Source of the DNA: Vulcanisaeta moutnovskia 768-28
GTDB lineage: Archaea > Thermoproteota > Thermoprotei > Thermoproteales > Thermocladiaceae
Length of the DNA: 64,000 bases
Direction: 5' to 3'
Assembly (NCBI RefSeq): GCF_000190315.1
Contig: NC_015151.1
Span: 1,612,001 to 1,676,000 of the forward strand
Notes under the pieces: generated by a model
The model's input: the letters and a program-made list of their open reading frames with translations, nothing else
The model's database searches: none
Told to the model about the DNA's origin: nothing
Program-made: the position numbers and the translations under genes
Shown: in pieces, positions 15,509 to 24,190 of the stretch
How positions within the stretch are numbered: the stretch's first letter is position 1
How the letters are laid out: each line of letters opens with the position of its first letter

Positions 15509-16423
15509 GTGAAGGTTCTTGTTGTTGGTATTGGTTCAATGGGCTTGAACCACATTAAGGTGCTTACGCAATTGAAGAAGGAGAATCTAGTGACGGAGAT
15601 ATACGCCGTAGACATTGATAAGCAAAGGCTGGACATTGCCAAGAATCAAGGTGCCGATCTAGTATTCACCGATTTTCATGAAGCCATACCACGCAAGCCG
15701 GACCTGGGTATAATCGCATTACCAACAAGGCTTCATTACACAGTTACTAACGAACTCATGGATCACATGGACCTATTGGTAGAGAAGCCAATCACCGAGA
15801 AACTAGGTGAGGCATTGGACTTATACCGTAAGTCGAAGACTCTCGGAAGAAGGGTTTTTGTGGGTTATATTGAGAGGTTTAACCCCGTATATAAGGCCTT
15901 AATTAATGATATTGGTAATGAGAAGCCAATGTACGTAGAGACCATAAGGATTGGTAAGTTAAGAGGTAATCCCCAATCATATGGCAATGTGCTTCTTGAC
16001 CTTGGAATTCACGATATAGATCTTGCGCTTAATATGGTCAATGAGGATAAGGTTAAGGTCCTGGGTAATGTACTTAGGGGTGATCCCATTAGTACGGCAT
16101 GGCTCATGCTTAGCATCGGTGGTTCTATACATGTCCTTCATGTATCCTGGGATTACGAATTTAGGATAAGGAAAATGCATGTAACATTAAGGAATAGGTA
16201 TTATGAGGCTGACTTATTAAATAAGGTACTTATTCGTAATGGAACAAAGCACATGATAGAGAGTACTGATCAATTAAGGCAGGAATTAATGCATGTAATA
16301 AATGTTTTAAGGGGTATTGAGAGGCCAATCATAGACATTACTGATGGCATTAGGGCATTAGCTATAATTGATGGTATATTAATGAATAAGTCCATTATAG
16401 ACCTGGATGAATTACTAATGTGA
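15509..16423 (+). CDS. Gfo/Idh/MocA-family NAD(P)-dependent oxidoreductase
   Basis: The N-terminal Rossmann fold shows VLVVGIGSMGLNHIKVL (GxGxxG) and an acidic end of strand 2 (YAVDIDKQ), giving NAD preference. The family hallmark EKPITEKLGEAL lies near residue 95. LDLGIHDIDLAL near 165 holds the conserved Asp and His of the active site. The 304-residue length is on the short side of normal. The substrate, probably a sugar or cyclitol derivative, cannot be told. GTG 15509 is used; the 3' end overlaps the convergent 120-aa gene by 9 nt. Confidence 0.88.
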   Translation: MKVLVVGIGSMGLNHIKVLTQLKKENLVTEIYAVDIDKQRLDIAKNQGADLVFTDFHEAIPRKPDLGIIALPTRLHYTVTNELMDHMDLLVEKPITEKLGEALDLYRKSKTLGRRVFVGYIERFNPVYKALINDIGNEKPMYVETIRIGKLRGNPQSYGNVLLDLGIHDIDLALNMVNEDKVKVLGNVLRGDPISTAWLMLSIGGSIHVLHVSWDYEFRIRKMHVTLRNRYYEADLLNKVLIRNGTKHMIESTDQLRQELMHVINVLRGIERPIIDITDGIRALAIIDGILMNKSIIDLDELLM

Positions 16424-16774
16424 ATAATCAATAATTGACCTAACCCTAACAATGTACTTACTAGCCAGGTCCTCAGTCCACTTGGGTAATCTTAATGTGC
16501 TGATAACCTCATTAATCAAGATCTCAGCATCATCACAATCATCTAAACCTTGATCCCTACAGATCTTCACTAAATACCTACTCCTAGCCTCAAATAAATC
16601 CCTATCCATAGTGATCCTATTGCAGTCATGGTCATAAGTCCACCCCCTCCTGAGGTCTCTCAAATGAAGAAGTAGATGCGCAGCAATCCTGCCTAAGTCC
16701 ATAGGCCCTGACGCAACGTACATACCCTCATTAATAGCATAACAACTGTTATGACCCATGTATATATTCGTCAT
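16415..16774 (-). CDS. Unknown 119-aa protein
   Basis: A soluble, mainly helical protein (MDLGRIAAHLLLHLRDLRRGW, then DCDDAEILINEVISTLRLP) with scattered Cys but no metal motif. It is not recognised. ATG 16774 is preferred to the TTG before it; a TTTATTTACTTTA box is centred about 27 nt upstream. Its 3' end overlaps the convergent oxidoreductase gene by 9 nt. Confidence 0.65.
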   Translation of the reverse strand: MTNIYMGHNSCYAINEGMYVASGPMDLGRIAAHLLLHLRDLRRGWTYDHDCNRITMDRDLFEARSRYLVKICRDQGLDDCDDAEILINEVISTLRLPKWTEDLASKYIVRVRSIIDYSH

Positions 16775-16921
16775 CAATTAAATAAACGAACTAAAGTAAA
16801 TAAAGATAACACTTTTAATGGCTAAGGGTCATTAACGTTATACGACAGGATAGAACTCATACAAGAGGTTAGAGACGTAGAATATTAAATTCTCAAGTGC
16901 ATGAAAAGGGAAGAACGTAAT

Positions 16922-17013
16922 TGGTGGGCCCGCCGGGATTTGAACCCGGGATCTCCCGCGTTCTCAGGGATTTCCTCGTGAGGCGGGCATCCTAACCGCT
17001 AGACTACGGGCCC
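16922..17013 (-). tRNA. tRNA-Val(CAC) with a 16-nt canonical intron
   Basis: Acceptor GGGCCCG pairs with CGGGCCC; discriminator A and CCA are encoded. The D-arm is GTCT...GGAT and the anticodon stem CCCGC/GCGGG. The loop reads CTCACG, then the intron (16976-16961), then C. A bulge-helix-bulge forms from exon CTCA with intron TGAG between two 3-nt bulges (CGA and AAC), each cut after its second base, which fixes the intron at 37/38 and the anticodon as CAC. The T-arm is CCGGG-TTCAAAT-CCCGG. A TATA-like TTAAAATT (about 17036-17043) precedes it. Confidence 0.92.
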
Positions 17014-17043
17014 GACGGAGAGTAGATTTATAGGAATTTTAAG

Positions 17044-17332
17044 TTTTTGGGACCCTTAGTATTTGTTTGACCAGTCAAGGACTTAGTCCCAATAAGGATA
17101 GGGCATTTAATTTATGGTTATTTTAGATTAAGCTTTGTTTAGGATCCTTGGTTTTAGTTGGTTTAATGTTAAATTTCCTTGTTCTTTGGTTGTTTTGTTT
17201 CTTTTGTGCATTTTTGTCTTGTCACTATTATTTATCTTGATCTTTATTGTTCTTTTGATCTTGTTTCGTTTTTGAACTATGTTAACTAGATAGAATGTTT
17301 TATATCTAGATTTGTTAAGGCAATTTTTTGAC
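17044..17332. other. Intergenic stretch with no recognisable gene
   Basis: This is T-rich on the + strand and reads as low-complexity Lys/Asn/Thr in the longest minus-strand frame, with no promoter upstream of that frame. At its right end a TATA box (TTTTATATC, about 17297-17305) serves the AbrB-like gene. I see no RNA gene or repeat. Confidence 0.6.
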
Positions 17333-17659
17333 ATGAATAGGGGGATAAAGGTTAATGGGCTTCCCTACAGGACCCGTGTTTATATAAATAACCAAGTCCT
17401 GATACCATCAAATCTCGTGAAACTCCTTGGTATTGAGAAAAGCCTATTTGCTAATGTGGTTATTAGGCATGAGGGTAGGATTATCAATATTAGTAGAGTT
17501 AAGTTGTTGAGGAATAGGCGTGCCACTTCTAGGCAGTTTACTATTCCTAGGGAGGTTAGGGAGGCCTACGGCGTTAAGCCTCTTGATGAGATTGAGATAG
17601 TGAATATTGAACCTGCCGAGACCATTAATAATAGGAGAGATGAATTATTACGACATTAG
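17333..17659 (+). CDS. AbrB/SpoVT-like swapped-hairpin DNA-binding protein
   Basis: The product has two related halves: TRVYINNQVLIPSNLVKLLGIEK at about 11-33 and SRQFTIPREVREAYGVKPLDEIEIV at about 66-90. The second is a textbook AbrB/MazE half (strand, IPxxVRxxxGV, GDEIEI-like strand). It is likely a transcription factor or antitoxin-like regulator; no toxin partner is adjacent. ATG 17333 is preferred to an in-frame codon 7 residues upstream because the TATA box is about 30 nt before it. It is convergent with the membrane protein gene one base beyond its stop. Confidence 0.8.
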   Translation: MNRGIKVNGLPYRTRVYINNQVLIPSNLVKLLGIEKSLFANVVIRHEGRIINISRVKLLRNRRATSRQFTIPREVREAYGVKPLDEIEIVNIEPAETINNRRDELLRH

Positions 17660-17660
17660 G

Positions 17661-18116
17661 TTAGGTTTTCCGTAACCTCTCTGCCTCCATTATCTTTACT
17701 ATACTTATGTACAGTACTATTGCAGCTGGTATGTAATAAAGTGGTAATCCACCATGTATTGGTATTGTTGGATACGTAAAGATGTGCAGGTTCTTAATAT
17801 AGCCCCATGAATGCGGTATATGACCACTAAAGAGCCAGAACATCGCATCCTCGCTCCACACAGCCACATCCGCAGCGAATAACCACTGCCAGAAATCACC
17901 AAAGGCTATCCAGGGTATTGCAAGTACAATGGCCACACCAATCCTATAAAGCCACATGCCCAACCATGGGTGGTAATGAACAAGGGCTAGGTACCAGGAG
18001 TTTGATGGGTCGTGGTGAAATGCGTATACGAGCTCTGGTAGTATCATTGTCTCAATCATTGCATAGCCTATGCCTGTCATTAATGGTGGTATCGTTAATT
18101 TAGCCCAATTAACCAT
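17661..18116 (-). CDS. Multi-pass membrane protein of unknown function
   Basis: The 151 residues include about four hydrophobic segments and many Trp, His and Tyr (FHHDPSNSWYLALVHYHPWLGMWLYRIG; SEDAMFWLFSGHIPHSW; HIFTYPTIPIHGGLP). His pairs at membrane edges could bind heme or a metal, but no known cytochrome pattern is present. ATG 18116 is used rather than TTG 18122. The family is not recognised. Confidence 0.7.
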   Translation of the reverse strand: MVNWAKLTIPPLMTGIGYAMIETMILPELVYAFHHDPSNSWYLALVHYHPWLGMWLYRIGVAIVLAIPWIAFGDFWQWLFAADVAVWSEDAMFWLFSGHIPHSWGYIKNLHIFTYPTIPIHGGLPLYYIPAAIVLYISIVKIMEAERLRKT

Positions 18117-18154
18117 TTTCAATTAAGGGAAAATAGCAGCCCTTATTAACCTTG

Positions 18155-19285
18155 CTATCCTATTATTGTCTTTGTTTTGTATATTTTTATTCCTTCCTTC
18201 TTAAGCTCATTTATTACCTGGTTTAGTATGGCCTTATTCCTCATGTATGTCTCCTCGATCGGTGTTAGTCCCTCACCCTTTATTTCGTCCCTAGCTGCTA
18301 AATCTGCCACGATGGCTGCTGTGAAGCCAGTTAGCCTAGCCATTGATGTGAAGTCACCCTGGGCATAATCAACACCCTCGAACCTAACAATTGCAGTTTC
18401 ACCACTAATCTTACCCCTAGCCTCAACAACCGTTATTGAGAAGTCATTAGTGCCAGTCTTCAATGACTTGGAGAGTACGTACTTAGCAGTCTCAATATCA
18501 TTCAAAAGTCCAAGATCCTTAAGAACGCTCATAACCTCCAAATGCCTCCTCCACCTAATAGTTCTCTCATAAGCGTTTTTCAAAGTCCTGAAGTGCCTAG
18601 GTAATGTGACTAATAACGTGCTTAGACCATCAGTATAGAACTCGGCAAAATCACCGTTAACGAGCCATGTCTGGAATGGGAATATTTCGGTAAGGGGTTC
18701 GACATTAACCACCTTACCATCCCTAATAATTGTTGCGGGCCTAACATACTCATCAATAGTACTCTCAAGTGAGAAGAGTAATTCGTAGTAAAGCGGTGGT
18801 TTTGGACTGACTGGGTTACCACCAACATGTATGCCGACTTCCTCAATAACCTCAAGTTCATTAGCCGCAGCCATAGCCAGTAGGTTCGTTAGCCCAGGTG
18901 CCCAGCCCATGGCCGGTATGATGATCGATCCATTGCTTAACCTACGAGCTATTTCCTCATCGTACTTCCACATGAATATTAGGTCAATCACTGGTTTACC
19001 TAACTCATGGATCCTAAGGACTACTTGATCAGCGATTGATTGTGGGACTGCACTAATAATTACGTCATTCTCACTGGCAATACGTTTAAGGGTTTCATCG
19101 CCCCTAACATCAGCCTTAACAGCATTATTAAGTCCAATCCTCCTAGCTTCATTGATTGCATCATCACTTGCATCATAACCATTAACAACATGACCCGTAT
19201 GCCTAACTAAGTAGTAGGCAATTGCACGACCCATAGGACCCAAACCAACAACACCAATAGAAACCACAGCAAAGTCACTATACAT
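18155..19285 (-). CDS. Saccharopine dehydrogenase-like oxidoreductase
   Basis: The N-terminal Rossmann domain begins IGVVGLGPMGRAIAYYL, followed by NGYDASDDAI for NAD(P) binding. The central GMGWAPGLTNLLAMAAANEL-like segment (here AMGWAPGLTN near 140) and GGNPVSPKPP are typical of the saccharopine dehydrogenase/LysN group. The 376-residue length fits. The substrate is uncertain (lysine or another amino acid). It starts 24 nt after ABCE1 ends, so it is probably cotranscribed with that gene. Confidence 0.8.
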   Translation of the reverse strand: MYSDFAVVSIGVVGLGPMGRAIAYYLVRHTGHVVNGYDASDDAINEARRIGLNNAVKADVRGDETLKRIASENDVIISAVPQSIADQVVLRIHELGKPVIDLIFMWKYDEEIARRLSNGSIIIPAMGWAPGLTNLLAMAAANELEVIEEVGIHVGGNPVSPKPPLYYELLFSLESTIDEYVRPATIIRDGKVVNVEPLTEIFPFQTWLVNGDFAEFYTDGLSTLLVTLPRHFRTLKNAYERTIRWRRHLEVMSVLKDLGLLNDIETAKYVLSKSLKTGTNDFSITVVEARGKISGETAIVRFEGVDYAQGDFTSMARLTGFTAAIVADLAARDEIKGEGLTPIEETYMRNKAILNQVINELKKEGIKIYKTKTIIG

Positions 19286-19309
19286 CCTTATTATTAAGCT
19301 CTAACTAGG

Positions 19310-21142
19310 TCATTGATTACCTGTCTCTTCACTTTCCTCAGTGCTCATATAGTAATAATACTCATCGAGTTCCCTCTGTAGGCGGTCTAGGTATGAGTAC
19401 CTCTTGTTTATTCTCGGCCTACCTACCTGTGGTTCTCTCCTAAACGTCACATCCTGACTCCTCAGAAACTCATTCATACCAGTTCTTAGGTCTGTTGGTG
19501 GTTCTGCAATACCATGCTTACCTGGTTCTCCGAGGAATATCATGACCGAGGTACTTAAATAATCAATCATTGTTATGTCATGCTCAATCACCAGAGCAAC
19601 CACATCTCTCTCCTCAATTATCCTCCTAATTACTGACGCAACCCTAACTCTTTGCTCAATATCCAGGTAAGCCATTGGCTCATCAAGCAGGTAAACCTCC
19701 GCATCCTTAAGTAATGACCCGGCTACAACGACTCTTTGAAGCTCACCACCACTTAGGCTTGATAACTCCCTATCCATTAATGGAGTTAATGATAATCCAT
19801 TAGCCAGGTCAGGCCAGATAATCCTTGAGTTAAAGTCATTACCTGCTATCATGGCTAAGTACTCCCTAACTGTCTTATCACCATACTTAACGGCTAAATC
19901 CCTAACGTACTGAGGCTTATAACTAATCCTGACCTCACCATGAGGAATTACAACGCCGGAATCAGGCTCTATCTCATTAACAAGGAGTCTAGCAAATGTG
20001 GTCTTGCCAATCCCGTTGGGACCTAGCACGCCAATGACCTCACCCCTATGTATGACTCCAGCCTTAACCTCAAGCTCAAAATCACTAAGCTTCTTCGTTA
20101 AGTCAGTCCACTCAAGTAATATGTGCTCTCTTTGAATAGGCCTTGGTGCTGGTTTAACCCTAAACTTAATGGGTTCTCTCCTAATTAGCATATTCTCACT
20201 TGTTAAGTAACCATTAAGGTATTCGTTAATACCCTCCCTGGCGCCCCTCATGTGGGACACTACGCCATATGCGCCAGGCTTACCGTAAAGAATAACAACT
20301 TGATCGGCTAGGTAATCAAGCACGGCTAAATCGTGGTCTATAACGATCACGTACTTATTACCACTAGCAGTGTCCTTAATTGCCTCAGCAACTCTTAGTC
20401 TTTCAACAATGTCTAGGTGCGTTGTTGGTTCATCGAATATGTACGTATCCGAATTCCTAAGTAATGCCGCAGCAATAGCGAGTCTCTGAAGTTCACCACC
20501 ACTTAACTTACTAACATCTCTATCAAGCAGGTACATCAGATTTAGTTTTTCTGCAATCTTCATGACATTACCCTCATCACTGCTTATCTTCATTAACACG
20601 TCCTTAACCGTACCTTTAACATACATGGGTATTAACTCGATATATTGAGGCTTATGAACAACCTTAATCTCACCCTTATAGAGCTTTGATAAGTAGGGTT
20701 GTAACTCCGTGCCCCTGAAAAACCTTATGACATCATCCACGGAAGTCTGCGCATTAGTGCATAGATTCGGCATTAATTCGCCAGCAAGTATCTTGGCTAT
20801 TGTTGTCTTACCCATGGCATTCTGGCCAATTATTCCAAGCACCCTCCCCAACTTGGGCATGGGTAGTCTAAAGAGCTTGAAGCCACTGGGGCCATACTGA
20901 TGAACGCAGTCCTCGCCTAATTCACTTGGTAGGTTAACAATGGTTATTGCCTCAAAGGGGCATTTCCTAATGCATATACCGCAGGCTGTACATAGGTCTG
21001 TTATGACAGGATGACCCAACTGCTCATCCATGTATATTGCCCTCTTACCACCCCTAACTATTGGGCAGAACCTAATGCACTCTTGGCTGCACTTCCTTGG
21101 TTGGCATAGGTCCTTATCAACAACAGCTATCCTGACGGGCAT
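19310..21142 (-). CDS. abce1: Ribosome recycling factor ABCE1 (Rli1)
   Basis: ABCE1 splits post-termination 70S ribosomes with aIF6/aRF1 partners. The N-terminal 75 residues carry eight Cys for two [4Fe-4S] clusters (CQPRKCSQECIRFCP and CTACGICIRKCP). Two ABC domains follow: Walker A GQNAMGKTT near 106 and GPNGIGKTT near 374, each with its signature LSGGELQR. The first Walker A has Ala-Met where Gly-X is usual. The 610-residue length is normal. ATG 21142 is leaderless, with a GGTTTAATTT box about 27-30 nt upstream. Confidence 0.96.
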   Translation of the reverse strand: MPVRIAVVDKDLCQPRKCSQECIRFCPIVRGGKRAIYMDEQLGHPVITDLCTACGICIRKCPFEAITIVNLPSELGEDCVHQYGPSGFKLFRLPMPKLGRVLGIIGQNAMGKTTIAKILAGELMPNLCTNAQTSVDDVIRFFRGTELQPYLSKLYKGEIKVVHKPQYIELIPMYVKGTVKDVLMKISSDEGNVMKIAEKLNLMYLLDRDVSKLSGGELQRLAIAAALLRNSDTYIFDEPTTHLDIVERLRVAEAIKDTASGNKYVIVIDHDLAVLDYLADQVVILYGKPGAYGVVSHMRGAREGINEYLNGYLTSENMLIRREPIKFRVKPAPRPIQREHILLEWTDLTKKLSDFELEVKAGVIHRGEVIGVLGPNGIGKTTFARLLVNEIEPDSGVVIPHGEVRISYKPQYVRDLAVKYGDKTVREYLAMIAGNDFNSRIIWPDLANGLSLTPLMDRELSSLSGGELQRVVVAGSLLKDAEVYLLDEPMAYLDIEQRVRVASVIRRIIEERDVVALVIEHDITMIDYLSTSVMIFLGEPGKHGIAEPPTDLRTGMNEFLRSQDVTFRREPQVGRPRINKRYSYLDRLQRELDEYYYYMSTEESEETGNQ

Positions 21143-21242
21143 TATCGACGGTTTATGGAGGATTAAGTGAAATTAAACCTTATGCCCTGGGTAATTATGC
21201 TGAGAGTAATACTAATAAGATTTGGCGTTTACGGCGTGTTTA

Positions 21243-21926
21243 ATGAATTTTAGGGTTGAGCGTAAACACCTCTACATCGCACTAACGCTATACCTGCTCT
21301 ATATCCTATTAACGATCTATGTAGTTACAAGTGGAGAGGGCACCTCACTAAATACCTACTTATTCTTCGCAATTTTTAATAATAAGTTACCTCAATTAAC
21401 GCCGTTACTAACGGTGATTAGCATTGATGATTATGGTAGGGCGTTCTTCTGGATACCTGTGGCCCTGATACTCTGGTACTCCGGCGGTAGGTACAGGAGG
21501 GTCAGTGTTCTCATGGTTTCGGCCTTCGTGATAAGCCTAATACTCGGTGAATTAATGAAGCACGTACTATACGAGCCAAGGCCATTTCTAGTACTGCATA
21601 TAGTGCCATTGATTCATGAGCAGCCAGACTCCTCATACCCATCAGGCCACGCATTGATCGTTAGCACTGGGGCGTACTCGGCGATAATGACATTGCCTTG
21701 GTACATATCGTTACCCCTAACCGCGGAGGCACTGCTTGTCTCCTATGGTAGGATTTACGTCGGTGTTCACTGGCCGTTGGACGTGATTGCAGGTTGGTTA
21801 TTGGGGATTGCCAATGTTGAGCTTGTACTTGCGCTACCTTGGTACTACGAAATTGTTTACATAATAATGAAGAAATTACTTGGCCGGTTGAGTTACCGGC
21901 ATGATTGTCCTTCTACCAATTATTAA
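21243..21926 (+). CDS. PAP2-family membrane phosphatase
   Basis: This integral membrane acid phosphatase is likely active on prenyl- or lipid-diphosphates on the outer membrane face. All three motifs are present: KHVLYEPRPF (KX6RP-like), YPSGHA, and SYGRIYVGVHWPLDV (SRX5HX3D-like). Five to six membrane spans are visible. ATG 21243 is chosen over TTG 21222 because the first span then follows a short basic leader. Its last 51 nt overlap the 3' end of trmI on the other strand. Confidence 0.88.
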   Translation: MNFRVERKHLYIALTLYLLYILLTIYVVTSGEGTSLNTYLFFAIFNNKLPQLTPLLTVISIDDYGRAFFWIPVALILWYSGGRYRRVSVLMVSAFVISLILGELMKHVLYEPRPFLVLHIVPLIHEQPDSSYPSGHALIVSTGAYSAIMTLPWYISLPLTAEALLVSYGRIYVGVHWPLDVIAGWLLGIANVELVLALPWYYEIVYIIMKKLLGRLSYRHDCPSTNY

Positions 21927-22667
21927 GTAACCGGTGTGGGCGTTTATCCACGTCTGTGGCCTAACCTCAGTGGGTTCGGTCTTCCATTCCCTAACCATGA
22001 CATCAAACATTCTAATATCGACATAGTTAATTTTGTTCATTGCATTGAGAACCTTAAGCACTTGATTCACTGTGGGTACGTACACGACTAGAACTCCATC
22101 TGATCTTAGGGCCTCTGTTGCCTTGGGTATTGCATTCCACGGATCACCCATGTCTAGAACCACGGCATCTAAATCCCTCTCGAGGAATCCATCATTAGTT
22201 ACATCCCTTAAGCGTAACTCAACCCAGTCAATAAGGCCAAGCATTTCAAGGTTCTTCCTCGCAACACTTATTGAATCTTCCCTCTTGTCATATCCGTAAA
22301 TCTTACCGTTAGGTTTCACATAATAGGCAAGCATTGCGGTCATGAATCCACTACCAACACCTGCCTCTGCAACCCTGCTGCCAGGGCCTATGCCGGTATT
22401 AATTATTATTTGAGCAGCATCCTTGGGGTATATTACTTGAGTGATCCTATTGGCCTTTTCTAGGAGGATATCCGTGATCAACGGCCTTAATAAGGCCATG
22501 TTATAACCCAGGTTTGTCTTTATCACTGTACCATATTCACGGCCTATCACATCATCAGTATTTATGATACCCCTTATCGTACTGATCCTAGAACCCTTAA
22601 CAATCCTAACCACTGATCTAACACTATCACCAACGATTAATACGTAATCCCCCTCCTTAATTGGCAT
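21876..22667 (-). CDS. trmI: tRNA (adenine-N1)-methyltransferase TrmI (m1A57/58)
   Basis: TrmI methylates A58 (and A57 in archaea) in the tRNA T-loop using SAM. The N-terminal beta barrel (KEGDYVLIVGDSVRSVVRI) and the linker RITQVIYPKDAAQII precede the Rossmann MTase with AGVGSGFMTAMLAYYV (motif I) and VVLDMGDPWNAI (motif IV, DPW). The 263-residue length is right. It ends a psmA / Cys-cluster / trmI operon and overlaps the convergent PAP2 gene by 51 nt. In this genome one tRNA (Tyr) has its intron next to the modified position. Confidence 0.92.
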   Translation of the reverse strand: MPIKEGDYVLIVGDSVRSVVRIVKGSRISTIRGIINTDDVIGREYGTVIKTNLGYNMALLRPLITDILLEKANRITQVIYPKDAAQIIINTGIGPGSRVAEAGVGSGFMTAMLAYYVKPNGKIYGYDKREDSISVARKNLEMLGLIDWVELRLRDVTNDGFLERDLDAVVLDMGDPWNAIPKATEALRSDGVLVVYVPTVNQVLKVLNAMNKINYVDIRMFDVMVREWKTEPTEVRPQTWINAHTGYLIIGRRTIMPVTQPAK

Positions 22668-22701
22668 ATTACCTTCGAGTGCTAATTAATGAAGGGAATA
22701 T

Positions 22702-23304
22702 TTATGAATTTTTACGGGAATGCTCATCAACGACCTGCTCTATATAATTCATAAATTCCTCGAGGGTGCCACTAACCAAGCCCTTACTAACCATTTCATT
22801 CCACTTATTAATAACCTCCTTGAACTCTTTCTTAGCCTTTACTGCATCGTCTATTGATGATATTTCAACCCTGAAATTAGCATAGCCTCCCTTACCAATG
22901 CCAGGGCAATACCCAAGTGCTTTATCGTAAACCTCGAACTTTACAATATTACCATCAAGCCAATAGATGAATGGGTAGTACCTACACACGTTAGGCTTAA
23001 CGGGGTGTATTGAGCAAATTAGTTTATCATCGATCCACTTATTGAATATGCACGTGCCATCAAGCCTCTTCTTAAGCACGAGGTAGTACTCACCATCCCT
23101 AAGCCTTATTACTGGTTCATCCCAATCAGCAGCCATGTCCTTAGGAAATAATGCCAGGAAATCCCTAGGTCTCATGCCTACATACTTCGTAATCCTAGCC
23201 GCATCCCTATGCGTCACAGGTATCCAATAACGCCTACAGCACTCACCACACATTATGCAATTGAATCTAACCCTTGGGAATTCCGCATTCACCATAATTC
23301 TCAT
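22702..23304 (-). CDS. YkgJ-type cysteine cluster protein
   Basis: The N-terminal FNCIMCGECCRRYW (CxxCxxCC) with downstream CIFNKWIDDKLICSIHPVKPNVCRYYPF matches the YkgJ/CxxCxxCC family, thought to bind Zn or an Fe-S cluster; the biochemical role is unknown. The 200-residue length is normal. It lies between psmA (35 nt) and trmI (34 nt) in one orientation, so it is likely cotranscribed with them. Confidence 0.85.
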   Translation of the reverse strand: MRIMVNAEFPRVRFNCIMCGECCRRYWIPVTHRDAARITKYVGMRPRDFLALFPKDMAADWDEPVIRLRDGEYYLVLKKRLDGTCIFNKWIDDKLICSIHPVKPNVCRYYPFIYWLDGNIVKFEVYDKALGYCPGIGKGGYANFRVEISSIDDAVKAKKEFKEVINKWNEMVSKGLVSGTLEEFMNYIEQVVDEHSRKNS

Positions 23305-23339
23305 GGTTAATTTAATGGTACTTGCATTGTAAGGGCTTG

Positions 23340-24080
23340 TTATGAGGATTGTGACTGAGAAGATCCCTTAATCTCCTGTAGATACTTACTTACTTCATCT
23401 ATTGTTAACTTCCTAAATAACTTGGTCTTAACATCGATAACTCCTATCTCTAGCCTATCAGGCTCGGGTGCCTCAAGGACTAGGCTTAATGCCCTGATTG
23501 CGAGTTTTACACAATCATTAACACCCATGTCATACTTATACTCCTTCTCGAGGAATTCCGTTATTCTCGATGATTCGGCGCCCATGGCAACCGCGTAGAA
23601 GCCGAAGTATATACCGCCTGGGTCTGTCTGGAATAGCCTTGGTCCATGCTTATCAACACCACCAACAATCAATGCAGCACCAAAGGGCCTTACACCACCG
23701 TATTGCGTATGCATCTGCTTAAGATCACTAATCCTCTTGGTCAATAACTCAACATCTATGGGCTCATCATAGAGCAACCTATGTGTCTGGGCCTCCTGCC
23801 TAGCATACTCAATAAGTACCCTGGCGTCCGACAATAAGCCCGATGCTGCTATGCCCACGTGATCATCAACCATATAAACCTTCTCAATACTACCCAGGTC
23901 GATTAGGGAACTTACCTTTCTCTTCTCTGCAGCAAGCACAACACCATCAACGCACTTAATACCAATGGTAGCCCAACCCCTCTTAACAGCCTCACCAGCA
24001 TACCTAACTTGGTATAACTCACCCTCTGGACTAAATATTGTTATGGCCCTATCATATCCATATACCTGTGGAGAGAACAT
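23340..24080 (-). CDS. psmA: Proteasome alpha subunit
   Basis: PsmA forms the outer gating rings of the 20S proteasome. YDRAITIFSPEGELYQVRYA at the N-terminus is the alpha-subunit signature, and the Ser/Gln-rich tail is typical. The 246-residue length fits. A TATA box (GATTTAAAAACC on this strand, about 24103-24115) is about 27-30 nt before ATG 24080. In many archaea psmA heads an operon with SBDS and the exosome; here it heads a different operon and those genes lie 30-40 kb away. Confidence 0.96.
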   Translation of the reverse strand: MFSPQVYGYDRAITIFSPEGELYQVRYAGEAVKRGWATIGIKCVDGVVLAAEKRKVSSLIDLGSIEKVYMVDDHVGIAASGLLSDARVLIEYARQEAQTHRLLYDEPIDVELLTKRISDLKQMHTQYGGVRPFGAALIVGGVDKHGPRLFQTDPGGIYFGFYAVAMGAESSRITEFLEKEYKYDMGVNDCVKLAIRALSLVLEAPEPDRLEIGVIDVKTKLFRKLTIDEVSKYLQEIKGSSQSQSS

Positions 24081-24190
24081 ACTTCTCGATAATGTATTGT
24101 CAAGGGGTTTTTAAATCAAACCTACTTGTTACCTATTTCGTGGCATTGCGCGTAACCTTTTTAAATTAGTAATCGAGTTCGATATCGGTT

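Noticed and set aside
16922-17013. tRNA-Glu reading of the intron-containing tRNA
   Set aside because: The D-arm resembles Glu, but once the BHB intron is removed the loop reads CTCACGC, giving anticodon CAC (Val).
17128-17334. Minus-strand Lys/Asn/Thr-rich 68-codon ORF
   Set aside because: It is low complexity, overlaps the start of the AbrB-like gene, and has no TATA box upstream.
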